Origin: Candidatus Moraniibacteriota bacterium | Lineage (GTDB): Bacteria > Patescibacteriota > Minisyncoccia > Moranbacterales > UBA2206 | NCBI GenBank assembly: GCA_003534085.1 | Contig: DQBY01000052.1 | Location: 681-6,776, forward strand | Reading direction: 5' to 3' | Length of the DNA: 6,096 bases | Shown here: piece by piece, positions 5,277-6,096 of the stretch | Numbering within the stretch: position 1 is the first letter of the stretch | How the letters are laid out: each line of letters begins with the position of its first letter | Notes under the pieces: model-generated | What the model saw: the letters and a program-made list of their open reading frames with translations, nothing else | The model's database searches: none | What the model was told of the DNA's origin: nothing | Position numbers and translations under genes: made by a program

Positions 5277-5564
5277 TTATGCAGCTTTTATTTCAAATCC
5301 TAATTTTTCTTTGATAATTTTTTTCATCTGGCCAAACTCTGATTTCATAATTTCAAATTCTTGACGGAAACTTTCCTGCGCTTTGACATAGCCGTCGATC
5401 AAAGTTTGAACATTGTTTATGTCTCGTTTCAACTCATCCCTGGTGTCCGTAATATGTTTGTCTAATTTGTCAAAACGACTGTCAAAAGCAGCTAAAAGAA
5501 TTTGCGTTTGTCCTTCCAGATCTTTTCGCACTATGTATTCTGTTTTTTTATCATTATTTTTCAT
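5277..5564 (-). CDS. Small coiled-coil protein, hypothetical, probably leaderless
   Basis: The 95-residue product is almost entirely helical, with heptad-like hydrophobic spacing: FDSRFDKLDKHITDTRDELK (about 28-47), then DINNVQTLIDGYVKAQESF and FEIMKSEFGQMKKIIKEKLG. It has no signal peptide, membrane span or cysteine. Such short charged coiled coils are common hypothetical proteins that oligomerise; no function can be assigned from sequence. The start ATG has no ribosome binding site. Its -10 box ends six bases before the ATG, which places transcription initiation at or within a base of the A of ATG, so the mRNA is probably leaderless. A palindrome in the promoter suggests tight control. It stands alone, upstream of the gene-remnant region, with no visible strong terminator of its own. 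Confidence 0.8.
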   Translation of the reverse strand: MKNNDKKTEYIVRKDLEGQTQILLAAFDSRFDKLDKHITDTRDELKRDINNVQTLIDGYVKAQESFRQEFEIMKSEFGQMKKIIKEKLGFEIKAA

Positions 5565-5570
5565 ATAGCT

Positions 5571-5599
5571 ATTTTAGCCCGTGGCTAAATATATGTCAA
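5571..5599 (-). promoter_or_regulatory. Near-consensus promoter with a palindrome in its spacer (leaderless gene)
   Basis: On the minus strand TTGACA (5594-5599, perfect) is followed after 17 bases by TAAAAT (5571-5576, five of six). The spacer and the first half of the -10 are occupied by a 17-bp perfect dyad, TTTAGCC-CGT-GGCTAAA (5573-5589 on the plus strand). A repressor bound there would exclude RNA polymerase. The ATG begins seven bases past the -10. Confidence 0.8.
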
Positions 5600-5620
5600 T
5601 CACTAAATAACCGTGAGAAT

Positions 5621-5640
5621 ATGCAAAATTATACTGCATT
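5621..5640 (-). promoter_or_regulatory. Second TATAAT box inside a small dyad, upstream of the coiled-coil gene
   Basis: ATGCA (5621-5625) and TGCAT (5635-5639) flank a perfect minus-strand TATAAT (5628-5633). No -35 box is seen at the right distance, so this may be a weak upstream promoter, a regulator site, or chance in AT-rich DNA. Confidence 0.25.
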
Positions 5641-5701
5641 TTCGCGATTTTACCCTAACATGGCTTAGCTGTTTATTTACGCTATGCCATATTAAAAACA
5701 C

Positions 5702-5728
5702 AAAAAACGCGTATAATAAGCGTTTTTT
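5702..5728. terminator. Intrinsic terminator of the right-edge gene (symmetrical)
   Basis: AAAAAACGC (5702-5710) and GCGTTTTTT (5720-5728) form a perfect 9-bp stem with a 9-base loop. T tracts follow on both strands; on the minus strand the sequence continues TTTTTTGTGTTTTTAAT. It lies about 130 bases past the stop of the minus-strand gene at 5856-6096 and upstream of the coiled-coil gene's promoter, so it separates the two units. Confidence 0.7.
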
Positions 5729-5782
5729 GATGATTTGCACGCCACAGTCAGGGGGCGTTAGAACTATTTTTATGAAGAGAAG

Positions 5783-5800
5783 GGAATATGTTTATATTCC
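5783..5800. repeat. Perfect small hairpin in the 3' region of the right-edge gene
   Basis: GGAATAT-GTTT-ATATTCC is a perfect 7-bp stem with a 4-base loop, between the stop at 5856 and the terminator at 5702-5728. There is no T tract. It could protect the mRNA 3' end or serve as a protein site. Confidence 0.4.
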
Positions 5801-5855
5801 GGATTTGAAAATGTAGTTACCTCAGTGTTACTCATTATAAACACTTCAGGCGACT

Positions 5856-6096
5856 TTATTTTTGTAAGACATAAAAGAAATATATATTCTGTCCAGTTGC
5901 AAATGATCTGTAAGTATTTGAAGAAGTCGTTCCCGCAAAATCTCCAACCGCTTTCCACATAAATTTTGGCATTTCTCTTTTTATTATATCCTCCCTTCTT
6001 AAACTATCTTTTTCAAGAGCTTTTACAATTTGCAAAGTAATATCCTCCTGTTTTATAATTACAAATTTCGTTTTCGCTAATTCATTTCTAAGTGTT
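5856..6096 (-). CDS. C-terminal part of an unrecognised protein, cut by the window edge
   Basis: A minus-strand frame is open from the right edge to the TAA at 5856-5858 and encodes 79 residues. It begins TLRNELAKTKFVIIKQEDI and continues with a Lys/Glu-rich helix (IVKALEKDSLRREDIIKRE). It ends in a Gly/Ser/Thr/aromatic stretch (AGTTSSNTYRSFATGQ, then NIYFFYVLQK). I do not recognise it. The frame is open through the edge, so the gene probably starts outside. Alternatively, a TTG at 6033-6035 has a good AGGAGG (6044-6049) eight bases upstream and would give a complete 59-residue protein. The overlapping ATG frame at 5770-5958 is less protein-like. Confidence 0.6.
   Translation of the reverse strand, partial: TLRNELAKTKFVIIKQEDITLQIVKALEKDSLRREDIIKREMPKFMWKAVGDFAGTTSSNTYRSFATGQNIYFFYVLQK

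Noticed and set aside
5613..5816. Plus-strand open frame of 67 codons
   Set aside because: It passes through the terminator hairpin at 5702-5728 and lacks a ribosome binding site. The composition is unlike its neighbours.
5770..5958. Minus-strand open frame of 62 codons near the right edge
   Set aside because: It is a shifted reading of the end of the 5856-6096 gene plus its 3' region, and its ATG has no suitable ribosome binding site.

Overview
The window looks like accessory or lightly conserved chromosome from an uncultivated-type bacterium with moderately AT-rich DNA, AGGAGG-type Shine-Dalgarno sites and sigma70-like promoters. The lineage cannot be fixed from this stretch. A lipobox-bearing glycine-zipper lipoprotein of the 17-kDa surface antigen type argues for a double-membrane cell envelope. 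A prohibitin-type SPFH protein and a tiny coiled-coil protein are compatible with many candidate phyla. The window probably starts at a contig end, because its first bases are the outer edge of an insertion sequence.

Layout. Bases 1-1129 are a complete IS630-family element with 23/27 matching terminal inverted repeats and TA at both edges. Its transposase reads as two overlapping frames that join only if one base is skipped at a T7-C3 run. The element has cut off the 3' part of a small secreted-protein gene (1090-1359, minus strand), whose promoter, 5' leader hairpin, ribosome binding site and signal peptide survive. A regulatory region at 1360-1659 is shared by that gene and a divergent two-gene operon (1660-3461, plus strand). 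The operon encodes a 169-residue helical protein and a 431-residue polytopic membrane protein with a coiled coil and a C-terminal globular domain. I recognise neither. A 13-bp hairpin terminator with A/T tracts on both sides ends the operon and the converging lipoprotein gene.

The right half is mostly minus strand. It holds the 142-aa lipoprotein (3502-3930), a 271-aa prohibitin/SPFH protein (4176-4991), a 300-bp stretch with only a startless open frame, and a 95-aa coiled-coil protein (5277-5564). The last of these has an almost ideal promoter that ends exactly at its ATG, suggesting a leaderless mRNA, and a 17-bp palindrome fills the promoter spacer. A 79-residue C-terminal fragment of an unrecognised gene (5856-6096) runs off the right edge, with hairpins downstream of it.

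How it works together. Most transcription units here appear to be single genes with their own promoters and terminators. The exception is the 1660-3461 pair, which overlap by 4 bp and are probably translationally coupled. Several products are envelope-associated: the secreted protein, the polytopic membrane protein, the lipoprotein and the prohibitin. No sequence evidence ties them into one pathway. The best candidate for something undescribed is the divergent unit at 1090-3461: a secreted protein and an unknown membrane operon facing each other across a region rich in dyads and repeated TTTTGGCT boxes.
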